Below, one piece after another: positions 38,269 through 48,894 of a stretch of 64,000 nt of DNA (within the stretch, counting starts at the first letter, position 1; each line of letters begins with the position of its first letter). Source of the stretch: Ischnura elegans (taxonomy: Eukaryota; Arthropoda; Insecta; Odonata; Coenagrionidae); NCBI RefSeq assembly GCF_921293095.1, contig NC_060259.1, forward strand, positions 22,575,812-22,639,811, given 5' to 3'. The notes under the pieces were generated by a model. It was not told the origin of the DNA. It saw nothing but the letters and a program-made list of their open reading frames with translations, and searched no databases. Both the position numbers and the translations under genes were made by a program.

Positions 38269-39885
38269 AGACACTTCAAGAGCTAAGTTTAGTTTCATTA
38301 ATACTGCATTAATCAAAAATCACATTTTTTAACTGAGAAAAACAAGGGAATGTCTTGTGAAAATAGGTAGCATGACTTCAACAATATATTCTATTTTCAA
38401 AAAGTAGGAAATAATAACTAAATCTCTCATTCTTACATTAAGATTATTCCATATCCTAACAAAGAATAGTATTTCTTCTAGGTGACCACTTGGAATGTGG
38501 CATAATTAAATTGTAGTGGAAGATTTTTTCTTGTTAAACATCCCTAGTTAAATGAAAATATCCTTTTTCTCGCTCTCTCATTCAATAATTCCTTTCTTCT
38601 TTGTTCTACCAGATTACTCCAGCGTCTAACCTAATAGTTTAATAATTTTTGAGTACCTTCGCTCTTAAATATTGCTCCAGAGACTCGTTGCATCAGTTTC
38701 TTAAGAGGACGTCTCATTCCCACTCAGTCTTTTTTCGTGAAATTTACTTATTTAACTTTTTTTCCTTGGCATTATCAGAGCTTTAGTGAAGAACTTTACT
38801 TTTTGTGCTTTTCATTTTGAAATTTTGCATGGGCATGTTCTAAGATGTTAAAATTTTAAAAATGAAATACAAGAAAATTTTGAAAGGTGTTTACTCTATG
38901 AACGCACCATGGGAATGATGTAGAAAAGGCCTCAGTCTATCTCGTAGAAGTTACCTCTATGTAGCCAATTACGTCGCCTTTTTAGCGATTTTATGTAAAT
39001 AGCCTCACCGCGGTGAGAAGTGCGGAATGATCCTATTTCATCAATGTGTGCTATAAATTATTTGCAATCGCAGGTATTGCATTAAAAAGTTATGCATTGT
39101 AAGATGACTGCATACCAAATATTTTTTGTTAATACCTCTAATTATAGCCCATTTTTTCGTAAAATTTGGATCTCTCTACGGTGAGTCATGCGAGTGGTGA
39201 CCTAATAAAATGAATTTCCCTGCGCTGGGGGTGACAAAACATTAACTTGCCCACTGGAGAATCCTCTTTTGTAATATCGTGACCTATGAACACTGAAAAT
39301 TATTAGATGAAATTTTATGTTTTAAATTAGAATGAAAGAACGAAAACGACAGAGTGAAAGTGATACGCCCTCTTAGCTCTTTCAACAACGTTGTCCCCGC
39401 AAGTCATGCTGATCACATTCTCCTTTTGTTTTTTCCTTTCATTCCTAAATGTCGTCCCCACACACTGTCTTATCCATGTCTCAATTGTCTACAGAATATT
39501 TCCTCATAACAGCCATGAAGTCCTTGACTAATAAATGGCATGCATTGACCATGCCACCGCGGTGTATTTCAATTCTGTCGCGCAAATGGGAGAAATTTTA
39601 CATTCAATGACATGGAAAAAATTCCTTTGGGACGGAATGAAAGCGACCTCCTAGCGTCGGTACCTCTATCCAGGAACCTCAATTGTCTTAGCACATCCTC
39701 CGATGTTGATGGCGCTGGATTTTAGGCTTTCGCAGTCCATACAAGGAGACATCACAGGAAGAATGGGCTTCAAAGAAGCGAATTAACAATAGTGAATTTA
39801 TTATCAGTGTTAAAGCCGTGCTTAGAGATAAGTGTAATGCATTTCCTTCCAGCTATGTCTTTGGCGGTGAAATCCATATCGATCG
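38269..39885. other. AT-rich sequence without recognised feature
   Basis: The phrase GACATGGAAAAAATYCC occurs at about 39611 and again at 39886, hinting at a decayed copy of the SINE that follows. Nothing else was recognised. Confidence 0.4.
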
Positions 39886-40105
39886 ACATGGAAAAAATCC
39901 CCTGGACTGGCAATTGAACCACGAATGTTTGACTTTCCGTGATTAAAATAGCATAAAAATAGTATTGGCTGCCAAATAAGCTGGTTAGCGTAGCGGTGTG
40001 CGCCGTTTTGTGGCAGGCTAAAGATCCCCGTTTCGCCATTTCGTTTCCTGGAAAGCCTTTCGCCATTCGTTGCCCGGTTCAGGGGATTTTTTCCTCATAG
40101 CAATT
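39886..40105. repeat. Two tRNA-derived SINE pieces in opposite orientation
   Basis: On the plus strand TAGCGTAGCGG (near 39988) fits the polymerase III A box, and CCCCGTTTCGCCATTTC about 45 bp later occupies the B-box position. The piece ends in AGGGGATTTTTTCC near 40080. On the minus strand from ~39960 to 39886, GTGGTTCAATTGCC fits a B box and leads to the same AGGGGATTTTTTCC ending. This suggests two copies of one SINE family inserted head to head, both partial. Confidence 0.45.
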
Positions 40106-40796
40106 AATGTGAAGACCTGGCTACGACAGTATCCCCCGAAACTTTGCGGAGTTCAGTCAATTGGGTTCGGCGTCATCAGTGTCATGTTGAATTCTTCATA
40201 AAAATGTAGCTTTTGTTTTTATCTGAAAAAGCAAGTCTATTTCTAAGTCGATATAGGCTACTGAAATCCGAAGATATAAGAGTAATAGAGTGGCAATTTT
40301 CCTAATTGAATTTAATACTTACAATTTTCCGTGGAAATGCATAATTATTTAGTTCAATGTGAATTCCATAATCTTTTTTATTATTTCCCACGAAGTAGTT
40401 AAAGGTTCATCATACCATTTATCCACCTTAGGTCTTAACGCATGAGTAAGAAGATCACTTTCTGTTGAATTATCAAAACTGCGATGCCAGCGACGAATGG
40501 CGTAATGGTTCCCTCTCCTAAAGGTCTCTCTTCTAAAGATTTTTATGTAATTTTATACACCACTTTCTCCCGGAATGCGCTTGAATCGAATGGTAATGCT
40601 TGGTTGTTTCCCTTATCTAGCTTCCTTTGCTTGAGATTAAAGCAACTTAGTCATTTCCTTGATCTGGACTAGAAAGTGGAAGCCTCTTTTCCCAATATAC
40701 TACCATGACTTTCATTTTTCTGATCCATTTCTTTTCCAGTTTCCATAGAGAAAATATATTAATTCACTAGCGTCAGTTAATTAAATAGCGTCAATC
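40106..40796. other. AT-rich sequence without recognised feature
   Basis: No feature recognised. Confidence 0.45.
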
Positions 40797-40899
40797 GCAC
40801 TTATCAATGAAGATATCGAGAGAATTAACAGTTGGGCGCAGGCCAATCATTTGGTTCTTAATGATAAGAAAGCAAAAGCAATAACTGTAATGGTAACCT
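40797..40899 (+). pseudogene. LINE reverse transcriptase fragment
   Basis: A single uninterrupted frame reads INEDIERINSWAQANHLVLN followed by DKKAKAI. This is the hallmark segment just after the FADD motif in LINE reverse transcriptases (family pattern: two alpha-helical blocks with W...N.L.LN..K.K.). Only about 34 codons survive. It abuts a LINE ORF1 fragment on the opposite strand. Confidence 0.72.
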
Positions 40900-40906
40900 T
40901 ATTTGC

Positions 40907-41655
40907 TTATCTATAAAAATAATCAAGATCTTTCTCTTTACAGATAACTTTTGCGGGGGATCCCGTCTCTTTCCTTGCCAGAATGTGCCCGCCCCTGACC
41001 CAGGAAAACTTGATTTTTTCAGCTTTCTTCAAATCTCTCGTCAGCGCAAACAGCTTTTTGTTGACCATTGTGAATAATTCATCTAAGTATATTGAGCTGG
41101 AAGAGTCCATTCCAAGGTCTCGGGTTTTGAGATCCCTACGTGTTCGTCGCTTGTTTATAAAATCGTCTCTAACAAGTTGACTTTTGAAACGAACAACAAT
41201 AGGTGGAATCTGGTGAGACCTTCCGTATTCTGAGAGAGGCGCGGTCTGAAAACTTGGTCGATATCTTCAGATTTCACTTGGATTCCTAATACCGACCCTA
41301 GCTTTAAGATTGATCCGATCAAACTGTCACCGGTGTTAACAGGGACGCCACGAACTTTGAGAACGTTTCTTTTACTGTCTTGTTCATTTTTGTTGATTTT
41401 TTGTTCAAGGTCATATATTTTCTTTCAACGACTTCTTTTTTCCACAGTTTCTAGTTAATTGCTCATCATTGATAGTTCCTTCTGAAGCGACTCATGTCGC
41501 TTCGACTGGTTACTTAAGGAGGCACTGTTAGCACTCACCAGGTTCATTAATTCCTCTTGCTTGCCCTGCAGAGCGTTCATGCGATCGAGGACTTCTTGCA
41601 GCATGGTGTGAACAAGTTGACTGTTGGAAGAGGTGTCCGCAGAGGACTCTTAGTC
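40907..41655 (-). pseudogene. LINE ORF1-like protein relic
   Basis: From the right, the minus strand encodes a coiled-coil-like stretch with heptad hydrophobics (VLDRMNALQGKQEELMNLV, near 41600). After stops and a frameshift come VLKVRGVPVNTGDSLIGSIL and VKSEDIDQVFR, the start of an RRM-like fold. PIVVRFKSQLVRDDFINKRR and SIYLDELFTMVNKKLF follow, then FSWVRGGHILARKE and a stop near 40907. This order (coiled coil, RRM, C-terminal domain) is the usual plan of RNA-binding ORF1 proteins of arthropod LINEs. At least two lesions are present. Confidence 0.75.
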
Positions 41656-41659
41656 TGAG

Positions 41660-42170
41660 AATAAATTTTATAATCACTAACACTGCCAATTTTTGTTGGT
41701 GACAAAAAAATTCAAGAAAACTATTGAGTCCTGATAGTTTTTCCTCGACTTTAATGTGACCGCTAACTTACAAATAGACAATTCTGTCACAAAAATTATC
41801 TATCTAACCAATCAGCATGAATGTAGAGGAAAACGACCATTTTAAATATTGCATTCTTAAATTTTCCTCAAAATGCAATTTCTGCACCCTAACAACATAA
41901 ATTTTCAGATATTAAAAATCGCCACCATTGATAGAAACCCACCTCCACCGATGTTGTCATTCCCGCGGAATCATGCCACCCCTTCCAACAAAAGACAGCA
42001 GCGTTCCATTCTTTAATTAATAGACTCATAAAAATTCCTCCCAGTGTACAGAATTACAATAAGGAATGGAAAATCACTCAGCACATTGCAAAGGTCAATA
42101 ATCTACCGATTCGATCGATAGATTTTTCTTCCTCATAGGAAAATCTACTAGAATTGGTAGAAAATTAATT
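41660..42170. other. AT-rich sequence without recognised feature
   Basis: No feature recognised. Confidence 0.45.
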
Positions 42171-42329
42171 GCGTATGCTTGGTTTCGCTATTTAGTGGGC
42201 CCTTTTCGCTCTGTAGCGTTAAGGTGTTTTTCCCCGGCCCTCCCTTCCGCTCCTATCCCTTCCCATCGCGGGCTCCCATCGCGGCGGCGCCTCTATCCTT
42301 TTTCCTTCCTCTCCAGCCCCGTGATCGGG

Positions 42330-42401
42330 CGTATAAGCCTCGGGCTTGGGTCCCGGCCCCGGTGTGTTGTATCCTTAAGAGGGTTCGCCTTGAACCCTCA
42401 T
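42330..42401 (+). repeat. Solo piece of the 56.1/58.4-kb inverted repeat
   Basis: The segment CGTATAAGCCTCGGGCTTGG, the GGTGTGTTGTATCCTTA block and the run up to ACCCTCAT align with the outer end of the inverted repeat at 56147-56215 and 58378-58310. It lies in a GC-rich patch (42171-42420). It shows that the long inverted repeat belongs to a dispersed family. Confidence 0.6.
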
Positions 42402-42595
42402 GATTCTTGCAAAGGTCAATGGCTATCAACCAGCAATAATTGATAACATTACCAATAAAGTCCGGAAGAAACAGGCCTTATAAATGGTGTCCCCGCTGTC
42501 CCCTATCAACACTCCAACAAATTGGTGCAGGATTTCCTTCCTAGGAAATATTTCTCATTCTGTTACCTCCTGCTTCCCAAAAGAAAAATACAAAA

Positions 42596-42962
42596 ATGCA
42601 TATTACACCCCCTCAACTCTCAAAACATAGTTACCCAACTGCAAATATCGTTTCCCACCAGATAAAAATAAATGGAATATATTGTCTAAAGTGCAAAATA
42701 CGTAGTATAAAATACGACGGCAGAACAGAGAGAAGTGTTAAGATCAGGACATCACAACTGTTTCAAGAAGAAAAAAGAGCAATCCAACTTCGCCAATCAT
42801 TTATTAGATTGCAAACACAAAATTATTTCAAGCCGGGCATCCTCCACTCGGAACGTTGGAGATAATGCACATTTAAAGAACAACACCCCCCTTGCCAACG
42901 AACAAGTGCTCCTCTCCCACTCCCCTCTCATTTCCATCCCCATTAGTAAACTCCTACTGTGA
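42596..42962 (+). pseudogene. PLE GIY-YIG nuclease relic
   Basis: One frame gives NGIYCLKCKIRSIKYDGRTE, with GIY at 42674-42682 and YDG at 42713-42721 in place of YxG, followed by RSVKIR with the expected Arg. A frame change then gives FKKKKEQSNFANHLLDCKHK, matching the family's later block (F..HL...H). The Cys pair after GIY fits the Cys-rich variant common in PLE nucleases. Upstream RT sequence is not recognisable. The hammerhead of the same element lies about 460 bp downstream, after a pyrimidine-rich stretch at 43140-43380. Confidence 0.7.
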
Positions 42963-43420
42963 CATCCTTTAAATATCTAAGTGCCTACCCACCTGTGTGC
43001 CATTAACATTTCCTAGAAAGGACACTACACAGTGATTCTACCAAAATTCCCCCAGTAACCCATGTCTTTCCGGGAAATCATTAAACCATACCCGCACCAT
43101 CCACAGCCGGACTCAATGACCTACTCTAGACTATTGTGATTTGGATAAATCAATATACCCCGCTAATTCTCTCTTTCTTCCCCAACAACCTTCCTTAGCT
43201 CTCGTCTCCTCACCTACTTTAACCCCGCCCTCCCCTCGCTGGTCAGATACCTATACTCTTAGGAAAAACCCCCGTCCCAAATCAAGGCTGCCCCTTCCTC
43301 CCCCCCCCAATTCTATTCCGTGCTTAACCCCACCCCTTCCCTCTCAACTAGACCTTTCCCTTTCCGATAGATGTCCTCATTGTCATATGTGTGTATAAAT
43401 ATAAGAATCATGTAAGATCA

Positions 43421-43464
43421 GTCACCTGACGATGTAACCACGTTACGAAACTCGGGTCGTGCCC
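43421..43464 (+). ncRNA. Hammerhead ribozyme (best copy in window)
   Basis: All conserved elements are present. CUGACGA (43426-43432) fits CUGANGA. One extra U (43433) precedes stem II, GUAAC (43434-43438) paired perfectly with GUUAC (43442-43446) over loop CAC. GAAA is at 43447-43450. Stem III pairs A-U and C-G around loop UCGG, and GUC at 43456-43458 is the cleavage triplet. Stem I pairs CAC (43423-43425) with GUG (43459-43461). Type I layout with minimal stem III is known from PLE pseudo-LTRs, and the nuclease relic upstream supports that context. Self-cleavage between 43458 and 43459 is predicted. The extra nucleotide after A9 may lower activity, but a viroid hammerhead with such an insertion is known. 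Confidence 0.8.
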
Positions 43465-43530
43465 ATATTGAAATAAAAGTGAACCCTTCAAAGTTTTATT
43501 TCTTTATTTCCAATATGGAGAGGTTTCACA
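43463..43530. repeat. Inverted repeat at hammerhead 3' flank
   Basis: CCATATTGAAATAAA (43463-43477) recurs inverted as TTTATTTCCAATATGG (about 43502-43517). Beyond it, on the minus strand, lies GUGAAAC at the place where the plus copy has ACGAAAC. A second, decayed 3' half of the same hammerhead region thus faces the first, giving a palindromic terminal pair as in the other elements. Confidence 0.55.
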
Positions 43531-45780
43531 AAGTAAAGCCTGAAGTTATCAGCGAAGTAAAGAGCATGAAAGCAAACGCTGTCGTCGTAGGTAGCCAATC
43601 AGACCCATCGCGTTATCTCTCGTTTTGCTATAATAGTCTTGGTCCTATGCTCATGAGGGAGAAATCGCTCATTTTTTACATGTATTCATTGACGATTTGC
43701 TATGTAACACATCGGTTCTTTTTTCCATAACAAGAATATAGAGTTACACACCCATTGGTTCTAAAAGTTGGAATCCGAATGATAGAGGATAAAAGAAAGC
43801 AAGAATTACAAGCTATGACTGTTTGCGGAGATTGGTAAGGAACTCAAGGATGGATAGAGTTAAGATCAATGTGATGATTTACAGCTCGTGCGTTCCTTTT
43901 ACATTTGTACTCCTGTCCTATGACTCGTACCGTACGCAGAAGGTAAGAATGAAGAATGGAAAAGAAACTGGAAAGTAATGATATTGATTTAAGTTTTAAT
44001 TTAGAATAGAAAGCAATGATTCACTGAAATTTTGACAATTCCTGGGTCAATGACTTGAATGGAAAGGGAAATGGACGCGTGAATTTTAATTATTACATGT
44101 ATGCAGCAAGTACAATAAAAAGGGCAAGAAGGACATGGTGGATAATCAAGAAAAATAAAATGTAACGATTTACATGCGTCAAGAGGATTTGATCTGAACA
44201 AATATTGAAAGCTAATATAAATAGTTCCATGAATGTAGATGGAAAAGAGGAAATACGAAGAAGTCTGGTATTGAGTGAGGGGAAGATTAGATAGCAGAAT
44301 ATTAGAATTTAAAGGTGCATGGGATAAGGTCAGGCGGAGAGCAGAATAAGAAATGGACATGGAACATAAAGAATAGTGACATATAAGAATTATGTGTATG
44401 ATGATTAGTGAAAACTGAGAAGTACTATATAGCGCAATTACTCACTAAAAAGCCCAGTATAGCAGTAGTGCTTCCGAATATGTACCCTAATGTGAGATGA
44501 TAGAAAAATTATTCCATTGCACTAAGATACGAGTTTGGAAAAACATGATAACTAACAATTAATAATAATAAAACTAACAATTGATAGCTGATAACTATGT
44601 AAAAATGTTATCCGCTCCCACAGATTTGTCTTCTACAGTTAAGGTTGACTAGCTAATATTTACTAACCAGTTTTTTTTCAATGGGAAAATTTGGTTTGAA
44701 ACAACACATCATCATTTTCCTGACTTATCATTACAGGAGAAATTAATTGATTTGTCTGAGGCTAGAAATTTAATCATTGATGAAACTAATCTGTTAAAAA
44801 ATATTGATAGAAATTTATCTCCTTGGATAAATTTAAATTTATATGTTTTTATCGAACAATTGAGTACTAAACGAAACCTTTCAGGACCAAGTATTAGCAA
44901 TTTAAAAAGCAGATTACACGAATGTTCCGCAATAAAATAACTATTAAAGCTGAAATGGATAAAATAAAGTTCCACCTGGAGATTAACCACATTGTTTAAT
45001 AGAATACGCATACAGTAACTACAGATGTTAAAATATGGGTCATTGTAATGCATATCAGATAATTTGTCATCCATGGCAATCGCACAAAAATTATGTGAGA
45101 TTTTTTTATCCCTATTAATTCCTTTAAACGAAAGAAAATGAGTTTCCGTACTTTGACTAAAATTTCAATGCAAATAATTGAAAGGCTAATGAAAACTCCG
45201 GTCGTTAAAAATGGAAAATCCAAACAAAAATTACCTGAATCGAAACCAATTACACAATACTCATTTCCCGTTCCTTTATTAAAATATTTCGTTTGTTTTC
45301 ATATCTCAACACACTTTTGTCAATAACACGCAATGCTCGCAAAGATATCACAAAATGACCGACAGTTTTCCGCAAATTTTAATGAGCAAAGCTTATCACG
45401 TGGCAGCAAATAAAATCAAATTAATGTATTCATATGCAGCAACTATATATCCTCAAAATGGAAAACTCCACCGGCTCTCTTTTAGAATATATTTATTTAA
45501 ATATTTTTACAGAAATTTTGACCATAAAAAATTACCAATTCATTTCACATTCTGTGTTCCAAAACACTAATCGTTCGATGTTACAAACGTGCGATAACAT
45601 ACACGCACATTGAAACAATCTTTTCACTACGCGTGTTGAAATGAGGATGCAAAAATTAAAGGGTCAAATTTTGAGTTTTATAGCAACTATCGAGCATAAA
45701 TTGAAAAAATTACTTCCTAGTTATCACATTTATCCATTCATTTATTATATATTCCCATGCCACCGAAAACAGCACTATGT
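43531..45780. other. AT-rich sequence with unassigned open frames
   Basis: A plus-strand frame of about 89 codons ends at 44940 and includes QEKLIDLSEARNLIIDETNL. Further plus frames lie at 45138-45326 and 45355-45570. They look mildly protein-like but match no family I know and show no splice logic. Minus-strand frames at 44001-44360 and 44712-45074 overlap purine-rich or coding-like plus strands and are probably shadows. Confidence 0.3.
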
Positions 45781-46535
45781 TAGCCTTTTACCTCGAGGCT
45801 CTGCAACATGCTAATAATAGACGGTCAGGAATACCGATGCTTTGGGTAGGGGCAACCTACTCGGGCGCGACTCTACTCCCCGATCATCGGTTTAGGCTGG
45901 TGAGAACTTGCCTCCGCCATAACCGAGGCTGGCCATAACTTCATTTTTATGTCTTAATCAAATTCTCTCGGCCTCGCGGCTGAACTTTAAGCCACCGAGA
46001 GCGTTCACCGGGTTGCACATGATGGGTTGACCTCTAGATATAGAGGTTAGCTGCGAGATAAGCGAGCGAGTTTACTTGTCGAATAAGCAATCGTGGACAA
46101 AAAGCGGCGGCATTCCGAAGTGATATGGGTCTAACCCTCCGTAAGATAGGCAATATATATGACACATTAAACCTGTAAAGATGCCGTGACTTGTTGATGA
46201 GAGGACACCAATAATTATGCCTCACATCACCCGGGGGAGAGGAAAGGAGCTTTTCTTCATATGAGTGAAGGTGGAGACCACGGTGGTCAGTACAGCGACA
46301 CTCATTTCACTTCAAGCGCGGTAACATGTACTTAAACGGCTGCCTTACTGCGATGTGGAAGGCAAGGGGAAACCACCACATTATTATCCCGAGGAGTCGC
46401 AGCTACTCCAGCTTTAAGTTATCTGACATGATGGAATCCTCTCAGGTGATATATTCCGGAGGTAAACTAGTTCCCCATTCTGATCTTTGGGCGAGGACTA
46501 CCCGAAAGTGTACATCGGTCAAGTATGATAAAGTT

Positions 46536-46611
46536 ATGAGGATAAGTACATGGAACGTGAGATCACTTGGGACTTGTGGGAAGCTAGAAAACCTTAATGT
46601 AAAAGTGGAAA
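46536..46611 (+). pseudogene. LINE endonuclease N-terminus
   Basis: MRISTWNVRSLGTCGKLENL begins at an ATG and matches the start of APE-type endonuclease domains in LINEs (ISTWNVRTL...GKLENV), including the Asn of the WNVR block that helps coordinate the active site. The frame is cut off after about 25 codons by the hairpin and deletion. Confidence 0.75.
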
Positions 46612-46659
46612 GACACCCGAAGCTTTCTCCTTGGTATCAAGGAGAAAGCTTCGGGTGTC
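46612..46659. repeat. Perfect 22-bp hairpin at deletion junction
   Basis: Bases 46612-46633 are the exact reverse complement of 46638-46659, with loop GTAT. A further partial copy (ATCCAAGGAGAAA) follows at 46662-46674. The hairpin lies between the endonuclease start and the RT remnant. Confidence 0.92.
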
Positions 46660-46683
46660 AATATCCAAGGAGAAAAAAATAGT

Positions 46684-47450
46684 ATGTGGCGATTTGCTGA
46701 CGACATAGCAGTCATAGCTGAGACAGAGAAGGACTTGAAGACCTTGGCCAATATGGAAAGGACAATGGCCAGATATCACCTGAAATCAACAAAAATAAGA
46801 CTAAGATATTAGTTTGCACAAAAATAGATTAGGCTAAAACAAACATCAACCTAAGAAAGCATAGGCTTGAAGAGACGAAAGAGTTTTCTTACCGAAGGAA
46901 CCCGAATTACCAACAATGGACGGCCAAAGAAATAAATAGTCAGTAGAATGGTGCAGATAAAGAGGACTTTCTACAAAAAGAAGAATCGTCTTACAGCTGA
47001 GAATACAAGTATAGAAGTAAGGAAACGATTCATCACATGCCACATATGAAGTATCTTTCTCTATGGATACGATGCTTGGACTTTGACAAATGCAGAAAAG
47101 TCAAGAGTGGAAGCATTCGAAATGTGATGCTACCGAAGAATGATGAAGATAAAATGGATTGACCGTGTGAGTAACTAGGAAGTGCTAAGAAAAGTGGGAG
47201 AAAAAAGAAACCTCCTAAAAACCTTAAGCAGAATACGGAACAACTTAGTTCTTAGTTGGCCACATTTTGCGGCAACCTGGTCTGATGAAGACTATCGTTG
47301 AAGGACAAGTGGAAGGTAAAAAGGGCAAGGTACGGCCCCGAATGAGTTACGTACGACAGGTGAGAAAGGATGTAAAAGAGAAGAAATACGTCGCTATGAA
47401 GAGGTACTCGGATAGGCGAGAGTAACTGAGAGCTGCGCAAAACCAATATT
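46684..47450 (+). pseudogene. LINE reverse transcriptase C-terminal relic
   Basis: WRFADDIAVIAETEKDLKTL carries the catalytic FADD at 46693-46704. Next come ARYHLKSTK, KRTFYKKKNRLTAENTSIEV, SIFLYGYDAWTLTNAEKSRV, EVLRKVGEKRNLLKTLSRIR and, after frameshifts, GKKGKGRPRMSYVRQVRKDV (one residue changed by frame). This order (palm, thumb, the LYG.E.WTL block, then the GRPR block) is characteristic of arthropod LINE RTs. Several stops and shifts are present. Confidence 0.8.
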
Positions 47451-47480
47451 AGAATTGTTGACTAATGGTGATGATGATGA

Positions 47481-48894
47481 TGTTACAAATTCTGTCGTAT
47501 TTTATCGATATTACTCGGCAAGGTATTGCAGCGTCACTTGATGGATGACTTATGTACTTTGAATGGCCAACACATATTTCATAGATGCTTTTATATAAAT
47601 TTGTATACATTTCCATTCTTGTTACGTGTCTCTTTTCCTAAACTTCCTGTGTTGTTTTTTTGGATCTTCTTCTTGATTTTTCAATTCTTTTGTGTTGACT
47701 TTACGCCATAGTTACAGTGAGAAGAACAAGGGATTGTTGTAGAAGAAGCCATATTGATATGAAAGGGAGTAAGAATGATAAAATTTTCAAGTGATACTGA
47801 AATGTTTCTTTCACAAAACGCTATGGGTGGGTGATAATTGTAATGAAAAATCACTTGTTCGCTTCTGAAATTTCATTCCTTTGCAGCCAACTTATATCAA
47901 AACTACTTTCTATTGCTGACATATTCTCATTACCCTTCCTCAACTCTGGTAACCGCTTGTAAATTTTGTAGCCTAAATGTTAAACCCACCAACTTTCCAC
48001 CCTGCGGCCGACAAAAAAGCAGCACAGGAAATCCAATCGCTTCGACCACAAACGGAATTAGGCTATTCACAAAAAAAGAAACTTATGCGAAGCACCATTA
48101 GTGGCCTTACCATACCTCCCCATCCATCTAGCCTTTCCCCCAACCCCCGGAACTGCCTTGCTGTTGCCCCACCACTGAATCAACCCCCCCGCCCAGCAGG
48201 AGCGCGCGCCGACCCTCGTGAATATTAACGCCCGGCCACATCTCAGATAACATCCCGCGACCGTGCTACGCTACGTCGCGGGGGGAGGTGGAGACCAAGC
48301 CACCGCGGAGGAAGGAGCTCTTCAATATGTTATGTGCGGTGGAATCCTTTCTCTTCCTGCAGGACGCCTCTCAATCTCCACGCTTCCGCCACGCCATCTA
48401 TTCGGGGCGCCCGCACCCGAAAATCCACTCCCGCTGCACCCCGTTACCCTCGACTAGCCGCGTTCGAGCCCCCATACCCTCCGTAGCTTCCGACCCCGGA
48501 ATCACAACTTACCCAGTTAGCGACATTATTAATTCAGCGGAGTGGGTGAGAATGGGATCAAACGGCGATGGTGCCCGCGAATGAGACAGCCTTCAGCGCC
48601 GATAAAAATTCGGACGCGGGCCCGCCACGCACCGTGCGGGGGCGAGCCAGGACTCGCGCCCTCTTGCGGCGAAGACCCCCGCCAATCGGTCTCGCCGCGA
48701 CAAGTGTGCATCTTCGGGTACGGAAAAGACGCCCTCCGCACGTGAACCTGTCTCGAATGGTAAACACAACGCGGGACGACCTAAAGAAAGGAAATAATTT
48801 CATTGTGCGATTCCGCGAAGTGTCCCATACGGTAGCATCATTCAACCCTACCAGTCATATAATCCATAAAAATGGACTTGGCCGTTAGGGTATT
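47481..48894. other. Unassigned region with GC-rich block
   Basis: From about 47980 to 48870 the sequence is GC-rich with many CpG and overlapping open frames in all directions, such as plus 48288-48584. None shows a known domain. A CpG-rich promoter or exon of a host gene, or an unknown repeat, are both possible. Confidence 0.3.

Larger units (their letters stand above)
45781..47480 (+). mobile_element. Internally deleted LINE (non-LTR retrotransposon)
   Basis: The element retains the start of an APE-type endonuclease frame (46536-46611), then jumps to the RT palm and C-terminal region (46684-47450). It ends in a GATGATGATGATG simple repeat (47466-47480), a typical LINE tail. The GC-richer leader from about 45781 probably is its 5' untranslated region, but that boundary is a guess. 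Roughly 2 kb of endonuclease and RT are missing compared with a full element. The deletion point carries a perfect hairpin (separate entry). Confidence 0.75.

Noticed and set aside
44712..45074. 120-codon minus-strand frame
   Set aside because: It is antisense to a more protein-like plus-strand frame and is hydrophobic/Lys/Asn-biased, as chance frames in this DNA are.
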